A DNA stretch of 64,000 nt from Bacteroidota bacterium (GCA_016213405.1 JACRAM010000116.1:123132-187131); one strand, 5' to 3'; counted from the stretch's first letter, positions 1-9,299 are shown. Notes: generated by a model not told the origin, from the sequence alone. Numbers and translations are program-made.

Positions 1-805
1 TATCTTTGCTCAGAAAGTTCAGGTCTTTTACAATACGGTTGTAATCGTATATCTTCAGGTTGCTTTCTGAAAAAAATGCCGCCATAAAAAAATTGCAGGG
101 CTCATTGCCTGTGTAGTTTTTATTTTTTTCCTTGCATGATTTTCCGAGCAGGGCAGAGGAGGCGATGCGGTGATGCCCGTCAGCAATATAAACGGAAGGT
201 ATTTTACTGAAGGCAGAAACAATTTCATCAATCGTTTTCTTATCGCTTACTTTCCAGAGTTTGTGTTCAATTCTGTCGTTGGTGGTGAAATCACAGGCAG
301 GTTCTTTTGCCAGAGCCCCGGAAATAATTTTGCTGATGGTTTCGTTATCGGGATAGCAGAGACAAACCGGCTCTGCGTTGAAGTCACACACTTCCAGATA
401 GTGTTTTAGTTTTTCTTCCTTGTCTGAAATAGTTTGCTCGTGCTTTTTAATTACGTTGTTGAAATAATCACGGATAGAAGCGCAGGCAATGATGCCCGTG
501 AACGCATGACCGTCTTTAATCTGTTCATAGATGTAAAAACTCTCTTCCGCATCGCTTGATAAAATTTCATCCTGCATGAACTGCAAAAACTTTTTCTTTA
601 TTTTCTGCAACTGCTCAGGCGAGCCGGGTTTTGATTTGGTGGTTTCTCTGAACTCAGGTTTTATCACGTGCAAAAAAGTGTAGGGGTTTTCGGCAAGTTT
701 GCTGCTCAACTGCGCGTTACTGTAGCCGCTCACCGGGCGCGATGCCACCAGATGCACTTTGTCTTTTGCAGGGCGGATGCCTTTGAAGGGTTTTATTACA
801 GCCAT
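1..805 (-). CDS. DUF1015 family protein (5' part, runs off the window)
   Basis: The minus-strand frame opens with ATG at 805-803 and stays open to the left edge, so about 268 N-terminal residues are visible. The protein starts MAVIKPFKGIRPAKDKV and contains a YIADGHHRIASSA stretch at about residues 213-225, which I associate with the DUF1015 family. That family is usually around 400 residues, so the C-terminal third is missing. No signal peptide or membrane segment is visible, which suggests a cytosolic protein. The biochemical role of the family is not established. The DNA just upstream (815-845) consists of repeated TACGAA-type words. Confidence 0.85.
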   Translation of the reverse strand, partial: MAVIKPFKGIRPAKDKVHLVASRPVSGYSNAQLSSKLAENPYTFLHVIKPEFRETTKSKPGSPEQLQKIKKKFLQFMQDEILSSDAEESFYIYEQIKDGHAFTGIIACASIRDYFNNVIKKHEQTISDKEEKLKHYLEVCDFNAEPVCLCYPDNETISKIISGALAKEPACDFTTNDRIEHKLWKVSDKKTIDEIVSAFSKIPSVYIADGHHRIASSALLGKSCKEKNKNYTGNEPCNFFMAAFFSESNLKIYDYNRIVKDLNFLSKD

Positions 806-1077
806 ACTATCAGCGAATACTAATCTGTACGAATGTACGAATAAGGAATAAAAGCAATATTACTCAATGATTGCTTTGCCTCCGGCAGGCAGCCTGCGTA
901 AGCCCCGAAACTATGATGCCGAACAGGGAAAATATTTCTCTAAATAATTTTGCCCGTTCACTAATCTTGTTTACATTTGCTTTGTAATCAAAAAGAACAT
1001 ACCCCGCCTCAGTTAAAAAAAGATAATGTATGTAATACATTCCCAATCGCTCCCGCAGCCCATTATTGAGAAGTTAA

Positions 1078-1108
<31 letters not shown>

Positions 1109-1120
1109 TTATTAGAAGCA

Positions 1121-1165
1121 AAAAAAAATTTCGCTGCACGGCTTTGCGGGCGCGAAATTTTTTTT
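1121..1165. terminator. Bidirectional A/T-flanked hairpin
   Basis: A perfect 14-bp stem (AAAAAAAATTTCGC at 1121-1134 with its complement at 1152-1165) encloses a GC-rich 17-base loop. Because the stem ends in runs of A and T it would act as an intrinsic terminator on either strand. No gene ends right beside it, so its client is unclear. Confidence 0.5.
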
Positions 1166-1360
1166 CATCCATTGTCGCTTTGCACCGGCAGTCCCCCGTT
1201 TGCAGGTTGCTACCCCTTCGGGAGAAGTCTTTTTTCTGCGAATGCAGGAAAGGGCTTTTGTTTTATCAACGAGGTACGAAGTACGAATTACGAGGTACGA
1301 GGTACGAATTACGAGGTGAGAGGTGGGAGACGTTGTAATTGAAAATTGAGAATGGATAAT

Positions 1361-1549
1361 TGAGGAGAAAAATACCGCATAAGAGGAGGCAGAAATGAAA
1401 TAAGAGGAGCAAGTTGCCGCATAAGAGGAGGCAGAAATGAAATATGAGGAGGCAGATACCGCATAAGAGATGGCAGAAATGAAATAAGAGGAGGCAGATA
1501 CCGCATAAGAGGAGGCAGAAATGAAATATGAGGAGGCAGATACCGTGTA
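1361..1549. repeat. 21-bp tandem array A (nine units) in an 850-bp gap
   Basis: Nine consecutive units of exactly 21 bp run from 1361 to 1549, purine-rich on the + strand. Two unit types alternate, one ending AATGAAATA and one ending TACCGCATA, giving a 42-bp higher-order period. The lead-in at 1270-1330 is made of GAGGTACGAATTACGAGGTG words. On the minus strand the array is an open frame of SSYFISA/SSYAVSA heptads, but this frame runs on into the hairpin at 1121-1165 and has no recognisable domain, so I do not call it a gene. The rest of the gap (806-1656) holds only the CT tract, the hairpin and word repeats. A similar array precedes the paralogous gene at 31839-32804. Confidence 0.9.
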
Positions 1550-1656
1550 AGAGGTCAAAAAAACGCTAAAAACATACCCCTTCCCCTAAAGGGGTAAAAA
1601 AACAATAAAAACAACTGCTCCATATAGGACTGGGGCAAAAATTAAAAATTAAAATC

Positions 1657-2616
1657 ATGAAAGAAGTAAAACCGACCTACATGTGTACGGAATTAGAGTT
1701 GTATGCCATTGCGGAGCTTGGCTATAACAATCTGGCAACGGATTTGGCTGTATTTGCGGCAAAGAAAGCAAAGTACACGGCTGCATTTTTGACGGCATTG
1801 CGCGCTACGCGCAGCGCTGCGATGGCATTGCCGGATGAGGAGGCGCGGAATGTGGAGCATCAGATTCTCCGGAATGTTCTGATCAGCGACTTTTTGCCGC
1901 CAGTGCTTGATAATTTTAATGTGCTGAAGGGGTATATAAAGGATGCGTGGCCGAATGAAAAACCTGAGCCGCGCTATGAGGCAGCGGGAGGAAAAAAGTA
2001 TGCGAAGGCGGCTGGAAAGAACTGGGAGAATGTGGCGGGGCTGAATACTTCGATGCAACAATTTATTGCGGCACACAGCGCGAAACTTACCACACCGGGC
2101 GGTATGACCGGAGCTTTTGTTACGAAGGTAAATGATGACGCGACTAACTTTAACAGTAAGTATGAATTGTTTGTTCAGGCACGGGAAACGGGTGTGGCGC
2201 GGGGAGAAAAAATAACCGCGAATAATTTGCTGCACAAAGAGCTGATGGCAGTTTTGGAGGATGGGGCGGAACGGGTGTGGAGGAATTTTCCGGATAAGCG
2301 GAAGAATTATGTTTTTGCCACGCTGAAAAATATTGTGAGCCCTCCGGGGAGCGCGAGTTTGAAAGTGATTGTGATACGGGGTGATGATACGGTGGTGCCC
2401 AATGTGCCTGTGACGATAAAACAAGAGGGGGCTACGCTGGCTACGCGGAGCGCGGGAATTACGTTGAGTACGGATAAGGAAGGGGTGGCATTATTTGAAA
2501 GCGCTGACCCTGGGAGGTATGCGGGGGTGGTGGTGGTGGATGGGGTGAAGATAAATTTTACGAAGGAGATTGATACGGGTGTGAAGGCGCGGATAACGGT
2601 GGAGGTAGCCCCCTAA
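1657..2616 (+). CDS. Unknown protein with C-terminal Ig-like/carboxypeptidase-regulatory-type domain, copy 1
   Basis: This 319-residue protein is not recognised by name. Residues 1-225 look mainly helical and rich in Ala, Lys and Glu, with a conserved-looking YMCTELELYAIAELGYNNL start. From about residue 230 a beta-rich module (SLKVIVIRGDDTVVPNVPV ... VALFESADPGRYAGVVV) resembles CarboxypepD_reg-like folds, which often act as binding or stalk domains. There is no signal peptide. It is clearly paralogous to the 31839-32804 product along its whole length. The start ATG follows an A-rich leader (AAATTAAAAATTAAAATC). The stop falls in a C-rich repeat word (CCCCCTAAATCCCCCGAAGG), so the last residues may derive from the repeat. 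Confidence 0.75.
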   Translation: MKEVKPTYMCTELELYAIAELGYNNLATDLAVFAAKKAKYTAAFLTALRATRSAAMALPDEEARNVEHQILRNVLISDFLPPVLDNFNVLKGYIKDAWPNEKPEPRYEAAGGKKYAKAAGKNWENVAGLNTSMQQFIAAHSAKLTTPGGMTGAFVTKVNDDATNFNSKYELFVQARETGVARGEKITANNLLHKELMAVLEDGAERVWRNFPDKRKNYVFATLKNIVSPPGSASLKVIVIRGDDTVVPNVPVTIKQEGATLATRSAGITLSTDKEGVALFESADPGRYAGVVVVDGVKINFTKEIDTGVKARITVEVAP

Positions 2617-2764
2617 ATCCCCCGAAGGGGGACTTCCATCGAAGTACGAACAAAATACGAACTTACGAATTACGAATGACGAATTACAAATGACTAATGG
2701 ATAATGGAAACAACAATAACCGTAAACTGAAAACTGTAAACCGTAAACCCTATAGCCGGAGAGT

Positions 2765-2912
2765 ATTAACGTGAGTTGCCACCTATAGTAATGTTTGGTG
2801 TGTATTTTTTGGTGACTTAGTGTTTTAGTGGCGAAAAAAAAATATAGCCACCAAATCACCAAAACACTAAATCCCACTAAACATAAAAATATAAGTAGCA
2901 ACTTACGTTATT
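2765..2912. mobile_element. MITE-like inverted-repeat element
   Basis: The sequence begins ATTAACGTGAGTTGCCACC and ends with the near-complement (minus strand AATAACGTAAGTTGCTAC). The inner arms also pair: GGTGACTTAGTGTTTTAGTGGC on the left against GTGATTTGGTGGC-type words on the right, around an A-rich loop near 2835-2845. It is 148 bp long, has no coding capacity and would fold into one long imperfect hairpin. This fits a miniature inverted-repeat element; a decayed REP-type hairpin is the alternative. The rest of the 2617-2990 gap holds C-rich and TACGAATTACGAA words (2610-2700) and AAACTGTAAACC words (2720-2750). Confidence 0.5.
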
Positions 2913-2990
2913 AATTTACTTTTTAAAATGCTTCTGGTACATAGTGTGGAAATGAAAACTTTTTTAAACAAACAACAATAAAAACCAAAA

Positions 2991-4871
2991 ATGAAAATGA
3001 AAACAATTAATTTTACAAAAGCAATACTGCTGGGAGTGGCGGTTTGCTTAACAACAATCACCATGAATGCTCAGGTGTTTAAATGGGCAGCGCCATACAA
3101 TGATTCGCAAAATATGGATGACATAAGTATGGCGGTCACTACAGATGCATCTGGCAACGTATATGTAACTGGAAGATCTAAAAGTTGTTTGCAAAGCGGA
3201 GATGAAGAAATTGTAACCAGAAAATATAATGCATCCGGTGGATTAATATGGTCTCAGCCATATAATGGTGGATTCTTTAATTGTAATTATGGAGATTTTG
3301 AACAGGGAAATGCAATTGCAGTGGATGCACAAGGCAATGTTTGGGTGACCGGAAGAACGTATCAGGGAACAACTTATAATGAAGATCTTTTTCTACTTAA
3401 ATATAATGCTGCAGGCACACAGCAATGGATAAAGTTTTACCATGATGTTGCCTCTTATGGAGTATCCATGGCAGAGGGAACGTGTATTGCAATTTATAAC
3501 ACTGCCGGAAACGGAACAGATGTGTATGTTGGGGGAAAAACTGTTAGCACAGCTAATGGTGCACGCGGAATTGTATTGAAATCCGACCAGAACTATAACA
3601 GCGGGCAATGGGGATGGAGCAATACACCGTATATTTTTTCAGGGAATTATCCGAGTTATTCTTATGGACAAACTGCATTCGATATTAAGGTGGACGCTAG
3701 TAATACCTATGTATATGTAACAGGATGGGTGAGCAATACAAGCACTTTGCATGATTGTTTTACTGCCAAACTCAGCGCCTCAACAGGAGCGGTGCAAGGC
3801 GGCTGGCCTCAAACCTATAATTACTCCCCTACAAATGATTGGGAACGCAGCTTTGCAATGATTCTTGACGGTGGCGGAAATGTTTATATTGCCGGTTACA
3901 GAACTACTTCTACAAATAGGGATGCCATTGTTATTAAATACAGCACTAACGGAGGTCCTTTTGTATGGATATCTCCATGGAATAATAACTCCTTTAATGG
4001 ATCTGATGAATACTGGGATATTGCTGGGTTTGGTCCAGGTGGGGGTGGTGCAGGAACTGTGGTATATGCCGGGGGTTATACAGGGCAAAGCGGAGGCAAT
4101 GATTACCTGCTTGCTGCCATCAATATATCAAATGGTTCATTTCTTTCTAGCTGGAACTCGCCTACAAACCCGCAAACTTATGATGGTTATGCTACCGGAA
4201 CTGAACCTGCAGGAACAGACAAATGTAAAGCCATAGATTATGAGCCAACAACTAATCGTGTATATATGACAGGCTTTGCGAATGAAACCATACCTGCACC
4301 TAGTAGCATTAATATTACCAACCTCGGATACAATGCCAACAATGGGGCACTGGTGTGGAGAACCACTTATGACTATAACTCTGACCAAATAAATCAAGAT
4401 GATAATGTTTACGGTAAATATTCCTTGACAGCACAATATAATGCCTGCTATGGCGTGGATGATATTTATGTTACAGGAGCAAGTAGGATTGACCATAGCG
4501 GTAATCTAAATTTTGATTACATCACTCTTAAATACGGTTGCGGCAGCAACTGTTTTCCTTGCTCATGTCCTCAAGGAGGCGGAAGAATGATGAATGCGGA
4601 GCAACAGCAGGAGGCAGAGGCAGGAGCAGTTGCAGTTTATCCAAACCCTTTTACTGCAAGCGCTGTGATAAGATTATCTCCTGAAACAAAAATCAGCAAT
4701 GCTGTTTTATCGGTGTATGATATTACAGGCAGGTTGGTTTCGAGCGTCAACAACATTGCCTCAACTACTATTGTTATAGACAGAGGTGATTTGCCTGATG
4801 GAATGTATTTTTACAAATTAATAGATAACGGAAACATGATAAGCAACGGAAAATTTGTAATTACAGAATAA
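2991..4871 (+). CDS. Secreted SBBP-type beta-propeller protein with T9SS sorting domain
   Basis: This 626-residue protein has a signal peptide (residues 1-28, ending MNAQ). Repeats of the form TDASGNVYVTGRS, VDAQGNVWVTGRT and LDGGGNVYIAGYR follow, the hallmark of the SBBP/beta-propeller repeats common in Bacteroidota secreted proteins. A Cys-rich linker (CGSNCFPCSCPQ) precedes a C-terminal T9SS type A domain from about residue 552 (VYPNPFTASAVIRL ... SNGKFVITE). It should cross the inner membrane by Sec, the outer membrane by T9SS, and end up attached to the surface or secreted. The natural ligand is unknown. The 4879-4916 hairpin directly downstream suggests a single-gene transcript. Confidence 0.88.
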   Translation: MKMKTINFTKAILLGVAVCLTTITMNAQVFKWAAPYNDSQNMDDISMAVTTDASGNVYVTGRSKSCLQSGDEEIVTRKYNASGGLIWSQPYNGGFFNCNYGDFEQGNAIAVDAQGNVWVTGRTYQGTTYNEDLFLLKYNAAGTQQWIKFYHDVASYGVSMAEGTCIAIYNTAGNGTDVYVGGKTVSTANGARGIVLKSDQNYNSGQWGWSNTPYIFSGNYPSYSYGQTAFDIKVDASNTYVYVTGWVSNTSTLHDCFTAKLSASTGAVQGGWPQTYNYSPTNDWERSFAMILDGGGNVYIAGYRTTSTNRDAIVIKYSTNGGPFVWISPWNNNSFNGSDEYWDIAGFGPGGGGAGTVVYAGGYTGQSGGNDYLLAAINISNGSFLSSWNSPTNPQTYDGYATGTEPAGTDKCKAIDYEPTTNRVYMTGFANETIPAPSSINITNLGYNANNGALVWRTTYDYNSDQINQDDNVYGKYSLTAQYNACYGVDDIYVTGASRIDHSGNLNFDYITLKYGCGSNCFPCSCPQGGGRMMNAEQQQEAEAGAVAVYPNPFTASAVIRLSPETKISNAVLSVYDITGRLVSSVNNIASTTIVIDRGDLPDGMYFYKLIDNGNMISNGKFVITE

Positions 4872-4878
4872 TAAAACA

Positions 4879-4916
4879 AAAAGCAGGGAGTTGCTTTTTC
4901 GCTCTCTGCTTTTCTT
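4879..4916 (+). terminator. Intrinsic terminator after the SBBP gene
   Basis: AAAAGCAGGGAG (4879-4890) pairs with CTCTCTGCTTTT (4902-4913), 11 of 12 positions, followed by TTTTCTT. It lies 8 bases after the stop codon. Confidence 0.7.
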
Positions 4917-4918
4917 AA

Positions 4919-4926
4919 TACCTTTG
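4919..4926 (+). promoter_or_regulatory. Candidate -7 box TACCTTTG
   Basis: TACCTTTG fits the Bacteroidota -7 consensus TAnnTTTG. It lies only four bases before the ATG at 4931, so transcription from it would give a nearly leaderless mRNA. The best TTG upstream (4891) is 25 bases away, slightly long for the usual spacing. This is an inference from consensus only. Confidence 0.35.
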
Positions 4927-4930
4927 TAAA

Positions 4931-6442
4931 ATGAAAAGGATTTGTTTACTGTTTACTGTTTACTGTTTCCTGTTTACTGTTTCCTATTCCCAATTAGCAT
5001 GGGAGCCAGTAATGCAAACTACCGGTACTAACGGATGGAAAACCTATATTGACGGAGGATCTGTCCGGGCAATGCATGTCAGTTACACAAATTTTCCTCC
5101 TCTTTTATTTTATGGAGGAGAGTTTGATACAATCAGATGGGACTCTGCCTCTGTGCATTTAGCAGGAGAATTGACACCCTTTTTGGCATTGAATATCTGG
5201 GGTAATTTCATCGGGGGCGGTGGCTCTGATTGCAATATTGGGGATTACACAAGACCAAATCCATCTGTATATGCTATAACTAATATTTTTGATACTATAG
5301 GTTTTTTGGACATGGTTGCTGCTGCGGGGTGGTTTGGATACGAAGCATGCCCGTTTGGTACCGATGAATTTCCAAAGAATATTGCATTATGGAGTGGCAG
5401 TCAGTCTGCTAATTATAGTTATCTTTTTTCCGAAAATTTTTCAGCCATGGATACGGTGTTTGCCATTGCAATGGCGCCTGATAAATATACCATACCTAAG
5501 TATTACGGCAACTTTGAAACCTATGTGGCTGCCCGTTGTGTTTTTTGCAACGGAACATCGCAGACAGATAGTTCAAAATATATTGGCTATTACGATCAGT
5601 TTAATGGCAATTCTATGTACAACTACATGCAAGGCGGCACTAACGGTCCGGTGTACGCATTACAAGCAGTTGATAGTGCAAATGTTTTCGCAGGTGGAGT
5701 ATTTGATTCAGCAGGAACAATAAAAGCAATGAACATTGCAAAATGGAATGGCGCAAGTTGGGATTCGCTTGGCAGCGGAGTTAATGGAACAGTAAAAGCA
5801 TTGCTTGCTTACAATGGCAAACTTTATGCAGGAGGTAATTTTACAATGGCAGGAGGAGCAAGCGCAAACAACATTGCGGTGTGGGATGGAACAAACTGGT
5901 CAGCAATAGGAACAGGAACAGACGGAACAGTGTATGCCCTCACCATTCATAACGGAGAGTTGTATGCAGGCGGTTCATTCACACAGGCAGGAGGCAACAC
6001 AGTAAACAATATTGCCAGATGGGACGGCATAAATTGGTCTGCGCTTGATGGAGGAAGAAACAATGAAGTGTATGCGCTGGCATCTTTTCAGGGAGATTTA
6101 TATGCAGGAGGAAATTTTTTAGGAGGAGCGAACGATACAGCAAGATACATTGCGAGATATACAGATACAACACTTGTAAGTATCAATTCTCAATTCTCAT
6201 CTCTTGATTTTCAATTCTCAATTTACCCCAATCCCACGAGCGGGCTGTTTAATGTGCAGATGAGCAAATTTGAAGATGTGCAGATGAAAATATATAATGT
6301 ATACGGAGAATGTATTTATCAGCATATCTGCACATCCGCACATCAGCAAATTGATTTGTCTTCACAGCCTGATGGAATTTATTTTGTGCAACTAAAAACT
6401 GCGGAGGGAGTTGCAAATAAGAAAATAGTAATCAGTCATTAG
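4931..6442 (+). CDS. Secreted propeller-type protein with T9SS sorting domain
   Basis: This 503-residue protein has a signal peptide (about residues 1-21) with the odd sequence LLFTVYCFLFTVYCFLFTVS, encoded by repeated TGTTTACTGTTT words. The middle carries repeats such as YNGKLYAGGNFTMAGG, HNGELYAGGSFTQAGG and FQGDLYAGGNFLGG, typical of delta-60/propeller-like surface proteins. A T9SS type A tail starts near residue 428 (IYPNPTSGLFNVQM ... GVANKKIVISH). The linker before the tail (about residues 415-427) is encoded by AATTCTCAATTCTCA words of the intergenic repeat type. It is predicted to be an exported surface or secreted protein of unknown ligand. Confidence 0.85.
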   Translation: MKRICLLFTVYCFLFTVSYSQLAWEPVMQTTGTNGWKTYIDGGSVRAMHVSYTNFPPLLFYGGEFDTIRWDSASVHLAGELTPFLALNIWGNFIGGGGSDCNIGDYTRPNPSVYAITNIFDTIGFLDMVAAAGWFGYEACPFGTDEFPKNIALWSGSQSANYSYLFSENFSAMDTVFAIAMAPDKYTIPKYYGNFETYVAARCVFCNGTSQTDSSKYIGYYDQFNGNSMYNYMQGGTNGPVYALQAVDSANVFAGGVFDSAGTIKAMNIAKWNGASWDSLGSGVNGTVKALLAYNGKLYAGGNFTMAGGASANNIAVWDGTNWSAIGTGTDGTVYALTIHNGELYAGGSFTQAGGNTVNNIARWDGINWSALDGGRNNEVYALASFQGDLYAGGNFLGGANDTARYIARYTDTTLVSINSQFSSLDFQFSIYPNPTSGLFNVQMSKFEDVQMKIYNVYGECIYQHICTSAHQQIDLSSQPDGIYFVQLKTAEGVANKKIVISH

Positions 6443-6457
6443 TTGTTTTGTTGTTTG

Positions 6458-6483
6458 CCCCGTTGGATATTTATCCTACGGGG
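6458..6483. terminator. Hairpin between convergent genes
   Basis: CCCCGT-T-GGATA pairs with TATCC-T-ACGGGG around a two-base loop, 11 bp in all. It sits between the + strand T9SS gene and the minus-strand ribBA. No strong T-run follows, so it may be a transcript-end stabiliser instead of a strict intrinsic terminator. The rest of the gap to 6635 is C-rich repeat words (CCCCCAATTT, GGGGGAATTA). Confidence 0.5.
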
Positions 6484-6635
6484 TTTGCGCGAAGGATTGA
6501 GCCAATTGTTTGAGCTCTTTTTGCGTTTCGCAAAAAAGCGAGTGGCGAAAGCCTGACAGCGCGCTTCGCGGTGACGCGCCCAAGACATCCCCCCAATTTC
6601 TGAAGCAGAAATTTTCCCCCTTCATCAAGGGGGAA

Positions 6636-7847
6636 TTAATCCACCTTCAGCGAGTGCCCCATTTTATCGCGCTTGGTCTGGAGGTATTTTTTGTTGTGTG
6701 CGTTGGATTGAATTTCGATGCTCAGGTTTTCAACTATTTCTAATCCGTAGCCGAGCAAGCCCGCGCGCTTTTTAGGGTTGTTGGTCATGAGGCGGAGTTT
6801 GTGCACGCCAAGGTCGCGCAGGATTTGCGCGCCCACTCCGTAATCGCGCGCGTCCATAGGGAAACCGAGCGCGTGGTTGGCTTCCACCGTATCTTTTCCT
6901 TCTTCCTGCAGTTTGTATGCCTTTAGTTTGTTGAGCAGCCCTATTCCTCTGCCTTCCTGATTCATGTACACAATAACGCCTTTGCCTTCGCGCTCAATCA
7001 TCTCCATGGCGCGGTGCAGCTGCGGTCCGCAATCGCATCGGAGCGAACCAAAAATATCTCCGGTGAGGCAGCACGAGTGCACGCGCACCATCACGGGTTC
7101 ATCTTTTTTCCAGGTTCCTTTTACAATGGCAAGATGGTCTTGTTTTGTGGTGGTCTGGCTATAGGCAATCATGTCAAACGTTCCGAAGGGAGTGGGGAGT
7201 TTCACTTTCACTTCGCGTTTCACGATGGTTTCTTTATTGAGGCGGTAAGCGATGAGGTCTTTGATGGAAATTATTTTCAGCTTAAACTTTTTTGCTATCT
7301 CGAAAAGCTGCGGAAGGCGAGCCATTGTTCCGTCTTCATTCATTATTTCTACCAGCACACCTGCGGGTTCAAATCCCGCAAAGCAGGAAAGATCTACCGA
7401 TGCTTCCGTATGCCCTGCACGCTTGAGCACTCCGCCATTCTGCGCGCGGATGGGAAAAATATGTCCGGGTCTGCCAAAGTTTTCAGGTTTCATTTTTGGA
7501 TTGATGAGCGCCTGAATTGTTTTGGAACGGTCGCTGGCAGAAATTCCGGTTGTGCAGCCCTGCCCGAGTAAATCTATAGAAACAGTAAAAGCAGTTTCGT
7601 GCTGAGAAGTATTTTGAGAAACCATTAAATTCAAACCAAGTTCTTTGCAGCGCTGCTGAGTGAGCGGTGCGCAGATGAGTCCGCGCCCGTGCGTTGCCAT
7701 GAAATTTATCACTTCGGGAGTTGCATTGCGCGCGGCAGTTACAAAGTCGCCTTCGTTCTCGCGGTCTTCGTCATCCACCACAATAATTACTTTCCCGTTT
7801 TTGATTTCGGAAATGGCTTCTTCAATAGTATTGAGCGTGTATTTCAT
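6636..7847 (-). CDS. ribBA: Bifunctional DHBP synthase / GTP cyclohydrolase II
   Basis: This 403-residue protein catalyses the two entry steps of riboflavin synthesis. The N-terminal half is 3,4-dihydroxy-2-butanone-4-phosphate synthase: acidic motif [11 protein letters not shown] at about residues 24-34, then [12 protein letters not shown] and [11 protein letters not shown]. The C-terminal half, from about residue 208, is GTP cyclohydrolase II: the zinc-binding cysteines are in [18 protein letters not shown] (C-x10-C-x-C), followed by NQEGRGIGL and the [11 protein letters not shown] substrate motif. Length and domain order match standard RibBA. The gene stands alone between convergent and repeat-rich gaps. 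No FMN riboswitch is visible upstream. Confidence 0.96.
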   Translation of the reverse strand: MKYTLNTIEEAISEIKNGKVIIVVDDEDRENEGDFVTAARNATPEVINFMATHGRGLICAPLTQQRCKELGLNLMVSQNTSQHETAFTVSIDLLGQGCTTGISASDRSKTIQALINPKMKPENFGRPGHIFPIRAQNGGVLKRAGHTEASVDLSCFAGFEPAGVLVEIMNEDGTMARLPQLFEIAKKFKLKIISIKDLIAYRLNKETIVKREVKVKLPTPFGTFDMIAYSQTTTKQDHLAIVKGTWKKDEPVMVRVHSCCLTGDIFGSLRCDCGPQLHRAMEMIEREGKGVIVYMNQEGRGIGLLNKLKAYKLQEEGKDTVEANHALGFPMDARDYGVGAQILRDLGVHKLRLMTNNPKKRAGLLGYGLEIVENLSIEIQSNAHNKKYLQTKRDKMGHSLKVD

Positions 7848-7865
7848 AGGAGATAAAGGTACGAA

Positions 7866-8118
7866 TAATTGGTGTCCCCCTTTTTAAAGGGGGAATGTTC
7901 CGCTTTGGGAACAAGGGGGATTTTTTTTGCGCGCCACCCCCGATAAGAATCGGGGCTGTCGGGCTTTTCGTTTCAAGTCCTCGTCCCGATAATTATCGGG
8001 ACTGCGGGCTTTCCACTGCAATCCCTCGCGCAAAAAAACTCAACCTTGAGACACACTCCCGTCCTCAATGGGTGATGGAAATAAATTCTCCCTTCCCTTT
8101 GGGAAGGGTTGGGGATGG
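7866..8118. repeat. Interspersed palindrome/word repeats filling the ribBA-GT2 gap
   Basis: The gap contains a C/G word pair (CCCCCTTTTTAAAGGGGG near 7873), a palindrome CCCCCGATAAGAATCGGGG (7937-7955), the perfect palindrome TCCCGATAATTATCGGGA (7984-8001), and a last word CCCTTCCCTTTGGGAAGGG near 8090. Related palindromes recur at 43724-43741 and, inside a gene, at 60410-60427. I see no gene or RNA here. Confidence 0.8.
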
Positions 8119-8123
8119 GCTTC

Positions 8124-9299
8124 TTATCTTTTTGTCGGAGTCCACACGCTAGACTTTACACCGCCAAGAAATTTGAAAAAGCCAATCAGCAAGGCAAGGT
8201 TGGTGGTGAAAAAATGTGTGACAAGTCGGGTAGGGGAAGAAATTTTAAGTGCGGCAAGAAGTAAGTCAAAAGCTAAAAGAAGAAGCAAAAGGTTTTGGAG
8301 AAGAAAAAAGATTTCAAAAAAACTTATTCGTAGTTCGTATGTTCGTACAAATTCGTACTTCGATGGAATAAGAATGAAGTTAGTAATGTAAAGAGCGATC
8401 ATCAGAAATGGACCTTTCCATCTCAGCAATTTATGAGATAGAAAACAAAAAGACAGCGCATTAAACCTGAATAGGAGATGGAGAAATGCAAAATAATTCT
8501 GATAACTTCCAGTGGCAATTCTGATTTTTCGTTTGAATTCTATTTTCCAGTCGCTCGGAACTTCCTCGTAAACTTTTGCATTCAGTTCGCTGATGGCTTT
8601 GCCACCTTTCTCCAGAACTTTCATGTTGATGTAGAAATCATCCACGAGAAAATTCTCAGGAACCGGAGAGTAAAAACTTTTTCTTACAGCATAGCAGCCG
8701 CCAAACGGTCCCATCATCATCCCGAAAATTTTTCCTTCGTTGCTTTTGATTCCAGATTCCCCACGTATGTAAGTGCTTTCAGCTTTTGAAATTCCTCCTT
8801 GCAGATTAATATTCTGCATGTGTGAATCCACTAAGCCTATTTCAGAATTTGAAAAATGTTTTGCGAGTTCACGAATTGTGTCTTTGTCGAAGAGTACGTT
8901 TGCATCTGTGAGAATGAGAATTTCATTCTTTGCCAGCGTAACAAGTTTGTTTATGATTTTTGGTTTGCCGTTTCTCCCAGAAAATTCCACGAGCTGAACT
9001 TGCGGAAATGATTTTACAATATCATTGGTTTTGTCTGAAGAATTATCGGAGCCGACAATCACTTCAATTTTTTCTCTCGGATAATCAGAATTGAAAATGC
9101 TTTCTAGTTTTTGCTTTATTATTTTTTCTTCGTTGTAGGCGGGAATAAGAATGGAAATTTTGCCCTCTCCCTCGCTCCCTCTCCCACGGGGAGAGGGAAG
9201 TTTTGTAGATGCAAGAACTTTAAGAAGCAAGGGATAAATTATATATGTATGTGCCAGCGCAGCAAATGAAACCCAGAATATGATTTGTAAATAAATCAT
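8124..9299 (-). CDS. Membrane-anchored family 2 glycosyltransferase
   Basis: This 391-residue protein has an N-terminal membrane segment (about residues 3-30), a GT2 catalytic domain (ILIPAYNEE, VGSDNSSDKT, LILTDANVLF with the DxD-like acidic site, later DDFYI), and two or three C-terminal membrane segments. It should transfer a sugar from a nucleotide donor at the inner face of the cytoplasmic membrane, probably for a surface glycan. Between the first helix and the catalytic domain lies LPSPRGRGSEGEGK, encoded by a C-rich interspersed repeat (9163-9198). A second repeat (8328-8362) encodes the IPSKYEFVRTYELR stretch. It is last in an operon: its ATG overlaps the stop of the GT4 gene by four bases. 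Confidence 0.88.
   Translation of the reverse strand: MIYLQIIFWVSFAALAHTYIIYPLLLKVLASTKLPSPRGRGSEGEGKISILIPAYNEEKIIKQKLESIFNSDYPREKIEVIVGSDNSSDKTNDIVKSFPQVQLVEFSGRNGKPKIINKLVTLAKNEILILTDANVLFDKDTIRELAKHFSNSEIGLVDSHMQNINLQGGISKAESTYIRGESGIKSNEGKIFGMMMGPFGGCYAVRKSFYSPVPENFLVDDFYINMKVLEKGGKAISELNAKVYEEVPSDWKIEFKRKIRIATGSYQNYFAFLHLLFRFNALSFCFLSHKLLRWKGPFLMIALYITNFILIPSKYEFVRTYELRISFFEIFFLLQNLLLLLLAFDLLLAALKISSPTRLVTHFFTTNLALLIGFFKFLGGVKSSVWTPTKR
9163..9198. repeat. C-rich interspersed repeat inside a glycosyltransferase gene
   Basis: CCCTCTCCCTCGCTCCC followed by CTCTCCCACGGGGAGAGGGA matches the words filling the 31640-31838 gap, but here it is in frame and adds about 12 residues (PSPRGRGSEGEG) between the first membrane helix and the catalytic domain. 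Confidence 0.75.

Noticed and set aside
864..1046. Small minus-strand gene of 60 codons
   Set aside because: No family, biased composition, ends among repeats; nothing supports expression.
1112..1558. Minus-strand protein of SSYFISA/SSYAVSA heptads
   Set aside because: It reads through a tandem array and a terminator-like hairpin, has no domain or start signal, and array openness alone explains it.
2491..2901. Minus-strand gene overlapping the end of the 1657 gene
   Set aside because: It runs through the MITE-like hairpin and word repeats and antisense to a conserved module.
6455..7900. FMN riboswitch near ribBA
   Set aside because: The leader region after 7847 holds only C-rich repeats and palindromes, without the conserved FMN aptamer motifs.
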